A stretch of 64,000 bases of DNA from UBA1205 sp045534635 (GTDB lineage Bacteria; Bacteroidota; Bacteroidia; Bacteroidales; WCHB1-69). The number at the start of each line of letters is the position of its first letter. Positions within the stretch are counted from its first letter, which is position 1. A program made the position numbers and the translations under genes. The notes under the pieces are model-generated. The model made no database searches. It saw only the letters and a program-made list of their open reading frames with translations, and was not told the origin of the DNA. Where the stretch lies: assembly GCA_045534635.1 (NCBI GenBank), contig JAZSKB010000042.1:1-64000 (forward strand), written 5' to 3'. Below, piece after piece: positions 25,416 through 34,801 of the stretch.

Positions 25416-28400
25416 AGGATTTAGTTTATCGGCAAATATAGAAAATGGATTTCCTGCTGATGTCCAATACATTGTTACGCCTAACGGAAGAAAGGCCGCA
25501 AAAAACATTATTGACGACTTTCATTCTGGCATACACTCGTTTACGATTATCGGTACATACGGGACAGGAAAGTCGTCATTCCTGTTGGCTTTGGAAGCAG
25601 ATTTGAACCGAGACAACAAAACGAAAAGGCTTTTGAATCCAAAGAATCTTTCGCAGACAGCAGATTTTGAGATTTTGAACATTGTCGGCGACTATATGGA
25701 ACTTTCAACTTTGTTGGGAAGTAAACTGAATGTTGGCGGACGTTCGCAGAGCATTCTCGATGAGCTGAAAAAGTATTACAACCATCTGAAAGAGCAGAAT
25801 AAATTTCTGCTCATAGTAATAGATGAATTTGGCAAAGTGCTAGAGCACGCCGCAAAAAACAATCCCGAACAGGAATTGTATTTCCTTCAGAAATTTGCGG
25901 AGTTTGTCAATGTTCCATCGCGCGACATTTTGCTGCTGACAACGCTTCACCAGAATTTCGGAGCATACGCCAAAAATCTGACAGAGACACAAAAGAATGA
26001 ATGGACAAAAGTGAAGGGACGTTTTAAGGAAATCACATTCGTGGAACCCGTTGAACAACTTTTATTTTTGGCATCGAAACAGTTGCACGGCAATTTGCCA
26101 CAAAAAGGAGACAAAAATGTAAAACAAATCTATCAGCTGGCTGTTGAAACCAAATTCGTTTCAAATGCATTTTCAGCAGAAACAGCACAACAATTATACC
26201 CGCTTGATTCATTCTCGGCGTTTGCCGTTACCTCTGCCATACAGCGTTACGGACAAAACGAACGGTCACTTTTCTCTTTCCTCGCCGCACGTGGTTCCAA
26301 TTCTTTGTCGGAGTTTAAGACAAGCACCAATCTGACCTACAATTTGGCAAATGTGTACGACTACATTGTTTATAACTTCTATTCCTACCTGAAAGATGCC
26401 AATGTTGACTCTATGAGCTGGAGTTCAATGCAAGTTTCCATTGAAAGAGTTGAAGGATTGGATTGGGATAATTCAGAGCAGTTGACGGGAGCCATAAAAA
26501 TTGTGAAAGCGATTGGATTGCTGAATTTGTTTGGAATCGCAAGTTTCTCAATGAAGCCCGAACAGATGGCTGAATATGCACGGTTGGTCATGAACGTGCA
26601 GGATGCTGCAGGTATTATTGACAAACTGAAGCGGTTCAAAATCATACGTTATGCTGAATATAAACAGCGACTTTTACTCTTTGAAGGAACCGACATTGAT
26701 TTGGAATTGGAGATTCAGAAAGCGTGTGCAGTGGTTGAAAGACCTGTTTCATTCATCGATGACCTGCGAAAATTCGTCAACAGCCGCATTTCACCCGTCA
26801 AGGCGCATTATTACCATAAAGGCACGCCCCGCTATTTCGGGTATGAAATACGCGAAGATGCCGTAGATATGACACCGATGGGCGATAATGACGGATACAT
26901 ACAACTGATTTTCTCGGCGAACAAGAATGCTCTTGACGTAATCAAGGCAACAAGTGCCGACACCGAACACGCCGTCATCTATGCCTATTTCAGCAATACC
27001 GAAGAAATCATTGACCACCTTTACAATATTCAGAAATACGATTACATTCTGACAAAAGTACTGATTGATAAGGAAGCAGACCGTGTGGCATACAACGAGA
27101 TACAGAAACTGAAGGAGTATGAGGAGACATTGCTCAACAAAGCTGTGAGCGACAACCTGTTTGCCTACAAAAATCAAGTTGTGTGGTTTTTCAAAGGTGA
27201 GAAACAAAAAGTATCCTCGCATAAGGATTTCAACAAACTTCTATCGAAAGTTTGCGATGAAGTTTATTCCGAAACTCCCGTAATGCTCAACGAGCTGTTT
27301 AACAGACACAAGCTAAGCGGTGCGATTTCCTCGGCTCGGAAAAATTATCTGAACGCCCTTGTCGAACATTATGCCGAAGAAGATTTAGGTTTTGAAAAAG
27401 ACAAATTTCCACCCGAAAAAACAATCTATTATTCATTGCTGAAAAACACTGGGTTGCATACTGGCAGCGGTTTTGCCGACGAACCCACAAACGAAGGCGT
27501 AATGACTTTGTGGAATGAGAGTATGCGGTTCTTGAAAAGCACTGTTGACAAGCAGCGGAGAATATCGGAACTGATAAAAACACTTTCAACTCAGCCGTTT
27601 AAACTGAAACAAGGCTTTATCGATTTCTGGATACCGACATTCCTGTTTATCAAACGGCAGGATTTTGCCTTGTACGATGTGAACCGTGGCGCGTATATCC
27701 CGAATGTGGATATGCTTTTCTTCGATTTGTTGCAAAAGCATCCTGCCGATTATGCTGTGAAAGCTTTTGAGGTTGACGGCGTGAAACTTGACTTCTTCAA
27801 TCAATACCGTCGTTTTGTCAATTTGGGCGATGAGTTCAATATTACAACCCATAGTTTTATCGAAACCATAAAGCCGTTCCTTTTCTTCTACAAACAGTTG
27901 AACGACTATACCAAGCACACCCGCAAGTTCACACACAAATCAACTATGCGCTTCCGTGATGTGCTTGCAACGGCCAAAGACCCCGAAAAAGCATTCTTTG
28001 AAGATTTGCCCAATGCGTTGGGTTTTACAAAAAAACTAAAGCAGGATGCCGATATTGAAGAATATGGCAATGTGATACAAAAGGCCATACGCGAGTTGCG
28101 CTCGTGCTACACACAACTTATCGACCGTCTTGAAAGCCGCCTTGTGGATGGATTGGGGCTTTCTTCGGCTGACTACAACGAGTACATTGCAGAAATCCGG
28201 CAAAGGATGGCCAACATCAAACTTCATCTGCTGACCTCCAAGCAGAAGGAATTCTATCATCACATCATGACGGAGTACGATAACCGTACTGAGTGGTATC
28301 AATCAATCTGCTACCCTATTCTGGATCATAAGTTAGAGTCGCTTCGCGATGAGGAGGAAGACAAACTGACCGACGATTTGGTTTTCCTTTTCCGCGAGTG

Positions 28401-28635
28401 CGAAAAGTATGCCGACATTTCAAAGAAGACACTTTCAGACAGCGATGTCGCCTATTCTTTTGATATGGTGACGAATAGCGGAACAAGCATCAGAACGCAG
28501 ACATACATCCTGCCCGAAAAGGACAAAAAGCGAGTTTCTGAATTGGAGGCAAAAATAAATGCGATACTTTCGGGCAACAGCAATGCGGAAATCTGTGCAC
28601 TGCTTGAAATACTGAATAAGAAAATGAAGCGATGA
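25408..28635 (+). CDS. Large P-loop ATPase of a defence-type operon
   Basis: A 1075-residue protein. Walker A is GTYGTGKSS (K55, S56) and Walker B is FLLIVIDEFGK with D139 and E140. No helicase motifs follow; the remaining about 800 residues are mixed helical and unassigned. The layout (AAA-like domain at the N-terminus of a very long protein, next to DUF4007) resembles the large ATPases of BREX (BrxC/PglY) and Dnd-restriction systems in architecture, but I cannot assign it to one. Codons here are visibly richer in G and C than in the chromosomal genes around the island. It overlaps both neighbours. Confidence 0.8.
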   Translation: MNKGFSLSANIENGFPADVQYIVTPNGRKAAKNIIDDFHSGIHSFTIIGTYGTGKSSFLLALEADLNRDNKTKRLLNPKNLSQTADFEILNIVGDYMELSTLLGSKLNVGGRSQSILDELKKYYNHLKEQNKFLLIVIDEFGKVLEHAAKNNPEQELYFLQKFAEFVNVPSRDILLLTTLHQNFGAYAKNLTETQKNEWTKVKGRFKEITFVEPVEQLLFLASKQLHGNLPQKGDKNVKQIYQLAVETKFVSNAFSAETAQQLYPLDSFSAFAVTSAIQRYGQNERSLFSFLAARGSNSLSEFKTSTNLTYNLANVYDYIVYNFYSYLKDANVDSMSWSSMQVSIERVEGLDWDNSEQLTGAIKIVKAIGLLNLFGIASFSMKPEQMAEYARLVMNVQDAAGIIDKLKRFKIIRYAEYKQRLLLFEGTDIDLELEIQKACAVVERPVSFIDDLRKFVNSRISPVKAHYYHKGTPRYFGYEIREDAVDMTPMGDNDGYIQLIFSANKNALDVIKATSADTEHAVIYAYFSNTEEIIDHLYNIQKYDYILTKVLIDKEADRVAYNEIQKLKEYEETLLNKAVSDNLFAYKNQVVWFFKGEKQKVSSHKDFNKLLSKVCDEVYSETPVMLNELFNRHKLSGAISSARKNYLNALVEHYAEEDLGFEKDKFPPEKTIYYSLLKNTGLHTGSGFADEPTNEGVMTLWNESMRFLKSTVDKQRRISELIKTLSTQPFKLKQGFIDFWIPTFLFIKRQDFALYDVNRGAYIPNVDMLFFDLLQKHPADYAVKAFEVDGVKLDFFNQYRRFVNLGDEFNITTHSFIETIKPFLFFYKQLNDYTKHTRKFTHKSTMRFRDVLATAKDPEKAFFEDLPNALGFTKKLKQDADIEEYGNVIQKAIRELRSCYTQLIDRLESRLVDGLGLSSADYNEYIAEIRQRMANIKLHLLTSKQKEFYHHIMTEYDNRTEWYQSICYPILDHKLESLRDEEEDKLTDDLVFLFRECEKYADISKKTLSDSDVAYSFDMVTNSGTSIRTQTYILPEKDKKRVSELEAKINAILSGNSNAEICALLEILNKKMKR

Positions 28636-29717
28636 AAGACGAAATAAAAATAGCAAAGACAAGCGAAGCCTTGGAGTTGAGAACCCAATCGGGTTTGGTT
28701 GCCGATGTGAGAAGCATTGTGGAAAGCGGTTTGCGTAAAGCATACCAAGACGCAAACACCACCATAGTCCACACCTATTGGCAAGTGGGCAGACGCATTG
28801 TTGAAGAGGAACAACACGGTATGGATAGAGCAGAATATGGAAAGGGATTAATCAATTTTTTGTCAAAAGAATTATCTGCTATCTATCCCAAAGGGTATTC
28901 TCCACGTAATCTTCGAGATTATCGCCAGTTCTATTTGTGCTTCAAGGATTTAGAGATTTGGCACTCGCGAGTGCCAAATCTTACGTGGACACATTACCGT
29001 ACATTGCTTTCGGTGGTTAACGACGACGCCCGTTATTGGTATGTACAGGAAGCATCTCGTGAAATGTGGAGCGTACGCACCTTGGCTCGCAATGTGGGTT
29101 CACAGTATTACCAACGCTTGTTGCAATCTCCCAAGAAAGATGCAGTAATTGCAGAAATGAAGAAAAACACTGAATCGTTACAGATGAATGCTCGGGATTT
29201 TCTGAAAGACCCCGTAGTCGCTGAATTTTTGCAGTTGCCATCAAACAATGATTTCACGGAAACCGAACTTGAAAAATCCATCCTCAAACATCTAAAATCA
29301 TTTCTACTCGAATTAGGACGTGGTTTCGCCTTTATGTATGAGCAATACCACGTTGCTACTGATGTTGGCGATTTTTTCATCGACCTTGTGTTTTACAATG
29401 TAGTTCTAAAATGTTATGTGCTGATAGATTTGAAAACAAAGAAAGTTACGCATCAAGACGTGGGACAGATGGATATGTATGTGCGAATGTTTGACGACCT
29501 GAAGCGTACGAAAGATGATAATCCAACTATCGGTCTGTTACTTTGTTCGGAAACCAGCGAAGATATAGCTCGCTATTCAGTTCTTCACGATAGTAAGCAA
29601 CTATTTCAAGCCAAATACCTTACTTGTATGCCTTCGGAAGAAGAGTTACGTAAGGAGATAGAGCATCAGAAAGAAATATTTTTGTTACAACATAATTCAG
29701 AAACAACCAAACAATGA
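28632..29717 (+). CDS. DUF1016/YhcG-type PDDEXK nuclease
   Basis: A 361-residue protein. The N-terminal DUF1016_N part contains YWQVGRRIVEEEQHG, YGKGLINFLSKELS and FSPRNL-like YSPRNLRDYRQFY. The C-terminal nuclease part has DVGDFFIDLVFYNVVLKCYVLIDLKTKKVTHQDVGQMDMY, where D and xDLK fit a PD-(D/E)XK active site. Such proteins are common accessory genes near restriction systems and are thought to be DNA nucleases. ATGA overlaps link it to the ATPase before and the PAPS-reductase-like gene after it. A 28-bp perfect palindrome lies inside the coding sequence. Confidence 0.85.
   Translation: MKDEIKIAKTSEALELRTQSGLVADVRSIVESGLRKAYQDANTTIVHTYWQVGRRIVEEEQHGMDRAEYGKGLINFLSKELSAIYPKGYSPRNLRDYRQFYLCFKDLEIWHSRVPNLTWTHYRTLLSVVNDDARYWYVQEASREMWSVRTLARNVGSQYYQRLLQSPKKDAVIAEMKKNTESLQMNARDFLKDPVVAEFLQLPSNNDFTETELEKSILKHLKSFLLELGRGFAFMYEQYHVATDVGDFFIDLVFYNVVLKCYVLIDLKTKKVTHQDVGQMDMYVRMFDDLKRTKDDNPTIGLLLCSETSEDIARYSVLHDSKQLFQAKYLTCMPSEEELRKEIEHQKEIFLLQHNSETTKQ
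28954..28981. repeat. 28-bp perfect palindrome inside the DUF1016 gene
   Basis: The half-site AGATTTGGCACTCG is followed directly by its exact reverse complement, with no spacer and CGCG at the centre. It codes for LEIWHSRVPNL. A perfect palindrome this long is very unlikely by chance in a coding region. It would extrude as a cruciform or form a stable mRNA hairpin. Confidence 0.95.
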
Positions 29718-30817
29718 CCAACGTAAGACACATATTAGGTATTTCAGGAGGAAAAGACAGCGCCGCACTTTCCATATACTTGAAACAGAAGTATCCGAAT
29801 CTGAAGATTGAATACTATAATTCAGATACAGGGTGTGAGTTGGAAGAAACCGAAGATTTAATCAGACATCTTGAGACCTATTTAGGAAAAATTGTAAGGC
29901 TAAGGGCGGCAGAAACCAGTTCGGAACCAACACCTTTCCATCACTTTTTGAAAGCGGCTGGCGGATTTCTTCCTTCGCCACAGGCCCGCTGGTGCACGCA
30001 GAAGATGAAACTGGCTGAATTTGAAAAGTATGTTGGCGATGATTTGGCAATTTCATACGTTGGTATTCGTGGTGACGAAGACCGTGATGGATATATATCA
30101 TCAAAGCCTAATATTCAAGCAGTATTTCCATTCAGAAGGAACATTTGGAGCTTGGATGTAATCAATAAGTTTTTTCATAATGAGAATCTTGATCAGATTA
30201 TTGAGATATATAATCGTTTGTGTCCAGACGGGATTCTTAAAGAGGAAATAATGAATGCTGTCAAGCAACCGCTTAGCAAGCAGTATTATTATTCAAGGAA
30301 GTTGAACACTCTTTTGGATCATGACATTAAACTATTCAATCATGCTGTGTTCGAATTCCTCAAGACTACAGACTATCCTGTTGGCAAATTGGACGAGTTC
30401 CCTTTGCTGGACAATACTGATGTACTTGTAAAAGAAGACATTTTCCGATTGCTTCGAGAAAGTGGTGTCGGCGTTCCTGCATATTATGAAGAGATTCCAT
30501 TTGAAGTAGATGGGAAAGTAGGAACATATTGCCGTAGCCGTTCTGGTTGCTATTTCTGCTTCTTCCAACAGAAAATAGAATGGATTTGGCTTTACGAGCA
30601 ACATCCGGATTTATATCGACAGGCAATGGAGTTCGAGAAAGATGGCTATACGTGGAATCAAAACGAGAGTTTGACGGAATTATGCAAGCCTGAACGTGTG
30701 CGCCAAATCAAACTTGACATAATCAAACGCCAAGAAGAAAACCGCAAGCAAAGTAAGGGCTCAACACTTGTTGATATTTTTGGTGATGAAATTATGTGTG
30801 CTAATTGTTTTATATAA
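29714..30817 (+). CDS. DndC-like phosphoadenosine phosphosulfate reductase family protein
   Basis: A 367-residue ATP-pyrophosphatase-type enzyme. The PP-loop SGGKDS is at residues 11-16, with YYNSDTGCELEET just after. C94 in ARWCTQKMK plus C273, C279 and C282 in CRSRSGCYFC make a plausible four-cysteine Fe-S site, as in DndC, which activates DNA for sulfur insertion. It is shorter than typical DndC. The context (DndD-like SMC ATPase, helicase, DUF4007) supports a DNA-modification role over sulfate assimilation. It is linked to the DUF1016 gene by an ATGA overlap. Whether it performs phosphorothioation is inference. Confidence 0.8.
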   Translation: MTNVRHILGISGGKDSAALSIYLKQKYPNLKIEYYNSDTGCELEETEDLIRHLETYLGKIVRLRAAETSSEPTPFHHFLKAAGGFLPSPQARWCTQKMKLAEFEKYVGDDLAISYVGIRGDEDRDGYISSKPNIQAVFPFRRNIWSLDVINKFFHNENLDQIIEIYNRLCPDGILKEEIMNAVKQPLSKQYYYSRKLNTLLDHDIKLFNHAVFEFLKTTDYPVGKLDEFPLLDNTDVLVKEDIFRLLRESGVGVPAYYEEIPFEVDGKVGTYCRSRSGCYFCFFQQKIEWIWLYEQHPDLYRQAMEFEKDGYTWNQNESLTELCKPERVRQIKLDIIKRQEENRKQSKGSTLVDIFGDEIMCANCFI

Positions 30818-30828
30818 ATTGGACAATT

Positions 30829-33015
30829 ATGAGTGACATTTCTAATATTACAGAGGTTGGATTTTCAATTGATGCAGGATTAATTCAAAGATTAGGCTAT
30901 GAATTAGTCGGTCGAGCAGAAACAGCAGTCTCTGAATTGATTAAAAATTCATACGATGCTGATGCTACAGTTGTGGATGTTGATTTTGTTAACACATCTG
31001 ACTCTGGAGGAACTTTAGTTATTTCTGACAACGGCTTAGGCATGACAAAACAGCAGTTGATAAATGGTTTTATGCGTATTTCTTCTACTGACAAACTTCA
31101 CAATCCCACATCTACTCGCTTCCATCGAACTAAAGCGGGGAAAAAGGGAATTGGACGGTTTGCGGCTCAACGTTTGGGAGAACGTTTGATAATTATCACT
31201 CAGACTAAAGAATCTACAAATGCTATACGAATAGAGATTGATTGGAATGAATATTCAATAGACAAAGACTTGACTTCCATTACATTTCCTATTGAAACTG
31301 TACAAAAGGAAAAAACAGAAGGTACGATTATAGAAATACGTGGTCTAAGGGAAAAGTGGACAGAAGCAGCCATTAAGCGCATTTATAGGTATGTTTTAGA
31401 CTTGTTTCAGCCAGATTATTTGTCTGAACGAAGTAAAACAGACAATCTTGCTGTTCAAAATGAGGAATCATTTAAAGTAAATTTCAATTGCGTTTCCGAA
31501 AATGGTAAACAGGCTTTTTTAAACGACCAAATATCCGTTTTTGATAAAGCATTAGCTGTTTTTGAGGGATATATTGATAATAATCATTGTGGAATAGTAT
31601 CTATAAAAAGCGAAAGTCTTGGAATTAATGACATTCTTGAAATTTTACATACTGAAGAAGAAAAATGCTTCCCCGCTCTATCTGATGTGTATTTTAAAAT
31701 TCATTATTTCATTTATGAAAGGCCACAATATTATGGGGACAGGATCTCTGGTCCAGACTTGAAAAAAATACAAGAGTTATCAAAAACAGCGAGTGGAGTT
31801 AGGCTATATAGAAATGGATTTAGGGTGTTGCCTTATGGTGAACCAAAAGATGATTGGACGAATATTGATAAACGTTGGAGTACAGAATCAGGTAAAACAA
31901 ATATTCCTTTAAACAATCAAAATTTGTTTGGTTTTGTAGAAATAATTGACCCAACAGGTAATACATTTGAAGAAACAGCTAGCAGGGAAGGGTTGATCGA
32001 AAACGATGCATTTAATCAATTATCTGAGTTCATTAACAAATCGCTTGTTGCTGTGAGAGGTCGGATTGCAGAAAAAATAAAAGTATTCAAGGAGAAGCAA
32101 AACAACGATGATTATACTCAAGACTCAAATAAAAAGGAACAGACAACACAAGAAATGTTCGATAAATTGAAGAACATCCTTGATAATAAATCCGACCAAA
32201 ATACAGAAAACCCAAAAGAAGAACAATACACAGAAAGCGATAAAAAAGAGGGACTTGAAATAATAAGGAAACTCGAAAATCTAATAGAAGAAGCTGGAAT
32301 GCTTAGGGTTTTGGCGGGATTAGGTTTGACAATTGGAGAGTTCACACACGAGATGAAACAATTTCATTCATCTGTTTATGGGCATATTAAGAGATTAAAC
32401 CAATTGTCTCTGAATGATGAAGCACAAAATCAGATAAATGAAATAAAAATTGATTTTGATAATTTATTTGGCTATACCGATTATTTTGGTACAACTATTT
32501 CACAAAACACAAACAGAAAAAAATCTCCGATTGATTTGCTAGCGGTTTTAGATAGATTTCAAAAAACGATTGAAAACGATTTAGCGAAAAATAAAATTGA
32601 TTTCAAGGTAGAAGCGTACGATTTTGATGCTATCACGGTACCAATGCATAGCTCAGAATGGAATTCTATTTTATACAATCTATATACAAATTCAAGAAAA
32701 GCAATAAAGCGAGCTAATGTGATAGGGAAGATATTAGTTGAAGTTGGTGTAGAAGAAGATATGGTGTTCCTAAACTTTATCGACAATGGGGATGGTATTC
32801 CCAAAGAGAATGAGAGCCGAGTTTTTAATGCATTTTTTTCTACTTCTACACCAGCTAGTTTCGATGCGCCTAATGAAGAACAATTGATAGGAACCGGTCT
32901 TGGACTTAAAATAGTGAAAGATATAATCATCTCTTATAAAGGTAATATCAGTGTTGTTCTTTCTCCCAACGGATATTCCACAAACTTCAAAATAACGATT
33001 CCTAAAAACAAGTAA
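30829..33015 (+). CDS. Double-GHKL sensor kinase: Hsp90/MORC-like ATPase plus histidine kinase
   Basis: A 728-residue soluble protein. The N-terminal domain is an Hsp90/MORC-type ATPase with AVSELIKNSYDADAT (N-box), VISDNGLGM and GKKGIGRFAAQRLG. A charged linker covers residues about 420-470. A dimerisation/phosphoacceptor segment has GEFTHEMKQF with H507, and a second, histidine-kinase-type ATPase follows with NSRKAI, FIDNGDGIP and GTGLGLKIVKD. There are no transmembrane helices, so it senses something in the cytoplasm. Start ATG 30829 is chosen over an upstream in-frame start that overlaps the previous gene. The response-regulator-like gene follows after 12 bases. Confidence 0.85.
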   Translation: MSDISNITEVGFSIDAGLIQRLGYELVGRAETAVSELIKNSYDADATVVDVDFVNTSDSGGTLVISDNGLGMTKQQLINGFMRISSTDKLHNPTSTRFHRTKAGKKGIGRFAAQRLGERLIIITQTKESTNAIRIEIDWNEYSIDKDLTSITFPIETVQKEKTEGTIIEIRGLREKWTEAAIKRIYRYVLDLFQPDYLSERSKTDNLAVQNEESFKVNFNCVSENGKQAFLNDQISVFDKALAVFEGYIDNNHCGIVSIKSESLGINDILEILHTEEEKCFPALSDVYFKIHYFIYERPQYYGDRISGPDLKKIQELSKTASGVRLYRNGFRVLPYGEPKDDWTNIDKRWSTESGKTNIPLNNQNLFGFVEIIDPTGNTFEETASREGLIENDAFNQLSEFINKSLVAVRGRIAEKIKVFKEKQNNDDYTQDSNKKEQTTQEMFDKLKNILDNKSDQNTENPKEEQYTESDKKEGLEIIRKLENLIEEAGMLRVLAGLGLTIGEFTHEMKQFHSSVYGHIKRLNQLSLNDEAQNQINEIKIDFDNLFGYTDYFGTTISQNTNRKKSPIDLLAVLDRFQKTIENDLAKNKIDFKVEAYDFDAITVPMHSSEWNSILYNLYTNSRKAIKRANVIGKILVEVGVEEDMVFLNFIDNGDGIPKENESRVFNAFFSTSTPASFDAPNEEQLIGTGLGLKIVKDIIISYKGNISVVLSPNGYSTNFKITIPKNK

Positions 33016-33027
33016 ATATAATTGTCT

Positions 33028-34131
33028 ATGGCTATAAAATATTTTTACATTGATGATGACCCCAAATCTCAAAACAAAGTTGAAGGTTTTGAGAATGAAA
33101 ACTTATCAATTGTTGCAATGCAACACAAAGATTCTTGGGAAGAACAGTTTAGATTCTTGAAAGAGAAGGAAGGTGATTTTGATGGATTAATTTTGGATTT
33201 AAAACTTGATGGTTTGCCTAACAGCAATGACAAATGGGCAAATTTTAGAGGAACTTCGCTTGCACAAGAAATAAGAACAAGGCAGAAGGAAGGTGTATTA
33301 AAAAGTTTCCCAATAGTATTATTTTCAACGAATGAGAAAACAGAACAAACGTTGGAAAAATCAGGGAAAGATTTGTTTGATATTTTTATTGATAAGGAAT
33401 TGAATGACAAAGCATTTACTATGTTTACCACTCAACTCATAGATTTACCTACTGGATATAATGCTTTGGGAGGCTCTGCGATGACAATAAACGATATATT
33501 AAAAGTCGATGAGACTATTATCGATAGTAGATTCGTGAGTGAGTATAATGAAACAAAAAAATCACCTGTTCATATCCAATCAAGATTTTTGATTACAGAA
33601 TTTTTGACCAAACAAGGATTGCTTATTGATGAAGATATTTTAGCAGCTCGTCTTGGAATAGATAAATCAAAATCTACAGATTGGCCAAAATTGTTGGAAT
33701 TACTGACAAATGCAAAATATAAAGGTGTGTTTTGCAATGGTTGGCCTCGTTGGTGGATGCATTTGGTAGAGCAATGGTGGAATAAAACAATTGAATCAGA
33801 TACGTTTTTGCGTTCAACACAGGCAAAGGTTAGGGTGGGAAAAATCAAACAGGTTACACACTTGGAACAATTGCTTGTGGCGGAAAAAATTGACAAAGCA
33901 AATAGCGATGATTTTTGGACGGTTTGCCAAGGTTATAATCGTCCATTAGATCCTGTTGATGGCTTGCTTGTTCAAGGACAAGACAATTTATATCCTTGGC
34001 AAGAGCCAAAATATGTTTCGGTTGATGCCGCTTTGTGGCGAAAAAATATTGACAATTGGATAGATGTCGCTGATGTTGAAAAAGAGAAATATGCGACTTT
34101 GAAAACATTGTATTCACGTAAAAGACAATGA
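33028..34131 (+). CDS. Response-regulator-like protein with unrecognised output domain
   Basis: A 367-residue protein. The N-terminal about 135 residues fold like a receiver domain: acidic pocket D9-D11 in YFYIDDDP, phosphoacceptor D57 in GLILDLKLDG, and a later FPIVLFST and FIDKEL that supply the conserved Ser/Thr and Lys. The C-terminal about 220 residues (ITEFLTKQGLLIDEDILAARLG, GVFCNGWPRWWMHLVEQWW) do not resemble a known DNA-binding or cyclase output. Together with the preceding kinase it forms a cytoplasmic two-component pair. The ATG at 33028 is preferred to a TTG six bases earlier. Confidence 0.8.
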   Translation: MAIKYFYIDDDPKSQNKVEGFENENLSIVAMQHKDSWEEQFRFLKEKEGDFDGLILDLKLDGLPNSNDKWANFRGTSLAQEIRTRQKEGVLKSFPIVLFSTNEKTEQTLEKSGKDLFDIFIDKELNDKAFTMFTTQLIDLPTGYNALGGSAMTINDILKVDETIIDSRFVSEYNETKKSPVHIQSRFLITEFLTKQGLLIDEDILAARLGIDKSKSTDWPKLLELLTNAKYKGVFCNGWPRWWMHLVEQWWNKTIESDTFLRSTQAKVRVGKIKQVTHLEQLLVAEKIDKANSDDFWTVCQGYNRPLDPVDGLLVQGQDNLYPWQEPKYVSVDAALWRKNIDNWIDVADVEKEKYATLKTLYSRKRQ

Positions 34132-34135
34132 TGAT

Positions 34136-34798
34136 ATGGGAAACTATGCGACAGAAATAAATTTTATAGCTAATATTTTACAACGAGAAAAACTGTGTTC
34201 TGATATCTCTCCATTGAATAAATGTTGTAGCAATGGAATGTATCGGGTTGAGGAACTAAAGTTTAATATTAGAGAAGTCCCGAGAAACACAAGACCAAAT
34301 GTAGAATTGATGGAGGTTCTATTGAATGTGTCTTTCCAAGAACTCCAAGATGATATTCCCGTGTCGAATTATTGTTTTAGGATTACTGCTCAAGGTCTTG
34401 ATAGCAACGTTAATCTGGTTAAGTCATCTTGGCACTTGGATTATGACATTCATAATAATCAGGAGTATATTCATCCACATTTTCATTTGACTTGGGGTGG
34501 AGATACAATGAAAGGTTTGGGATTAGGAGATGTTTTACTATTGCCTACACCTCGTATATCATACCCTCCTTTAGATATTATACTTGGAATTGATTTTGTT
34601 CTTTCAAATTTTGTAAAAGCAGATATTTACAAGAAAATACAATGTGATCCACAATACAAAAATGCTGTAAAAAACGCACAAGAAAAGTATTGGAAACCAT
34701 ATATGCTATCTATTGCTTCTCATTGGAATGATGGTCTATGTAATTATAGTAAAAATGCAAAAGACTGTAAGTATTTTTATCCCACTTTGATTGACTAA
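34136..34798 (+). CDS. Unrecognised protein with an HPHFH motif, linked to the kinase/receiver pair
   Basis: A 220-residue protein of unknown family. The most striking part is IHPHFHLTWGGDTMKG near residues 112-125, a cluster of three histidines that could bind a metal or act in catalysis, followed by VLLLPTPRISYPPLDI. Several cysteines lie at both ends (CSDISPLNKCC, CKYF). No signal peptide or transmembrane helix is evident. It starts four bases after the receiver gene and is equally AT-rich, so the three genes look like one module with this protein as a possible effector. Confidence 0.65.
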   Translation: MGNYATEINFIANILQREKLCSDISPLNKCCSNGMYRVEELKFNIREVPRNTRPNVELMEVLLNVSFQELQDDIPVSNYCFRITAQGLDSNVNLVKSSWHLDYDIHNNQEYIHPHFHLTWGGDTMKGLGLGDVLLLPTPRISYPPLDIILGIDFVLSNFVKADIYKKIQCDPQYKNAVKNAQEKYWKPYMLSIASHWNDGLCNYSKNAKDCKYFYPTLID

Positions 34799-34801
34799 TC
34801 T

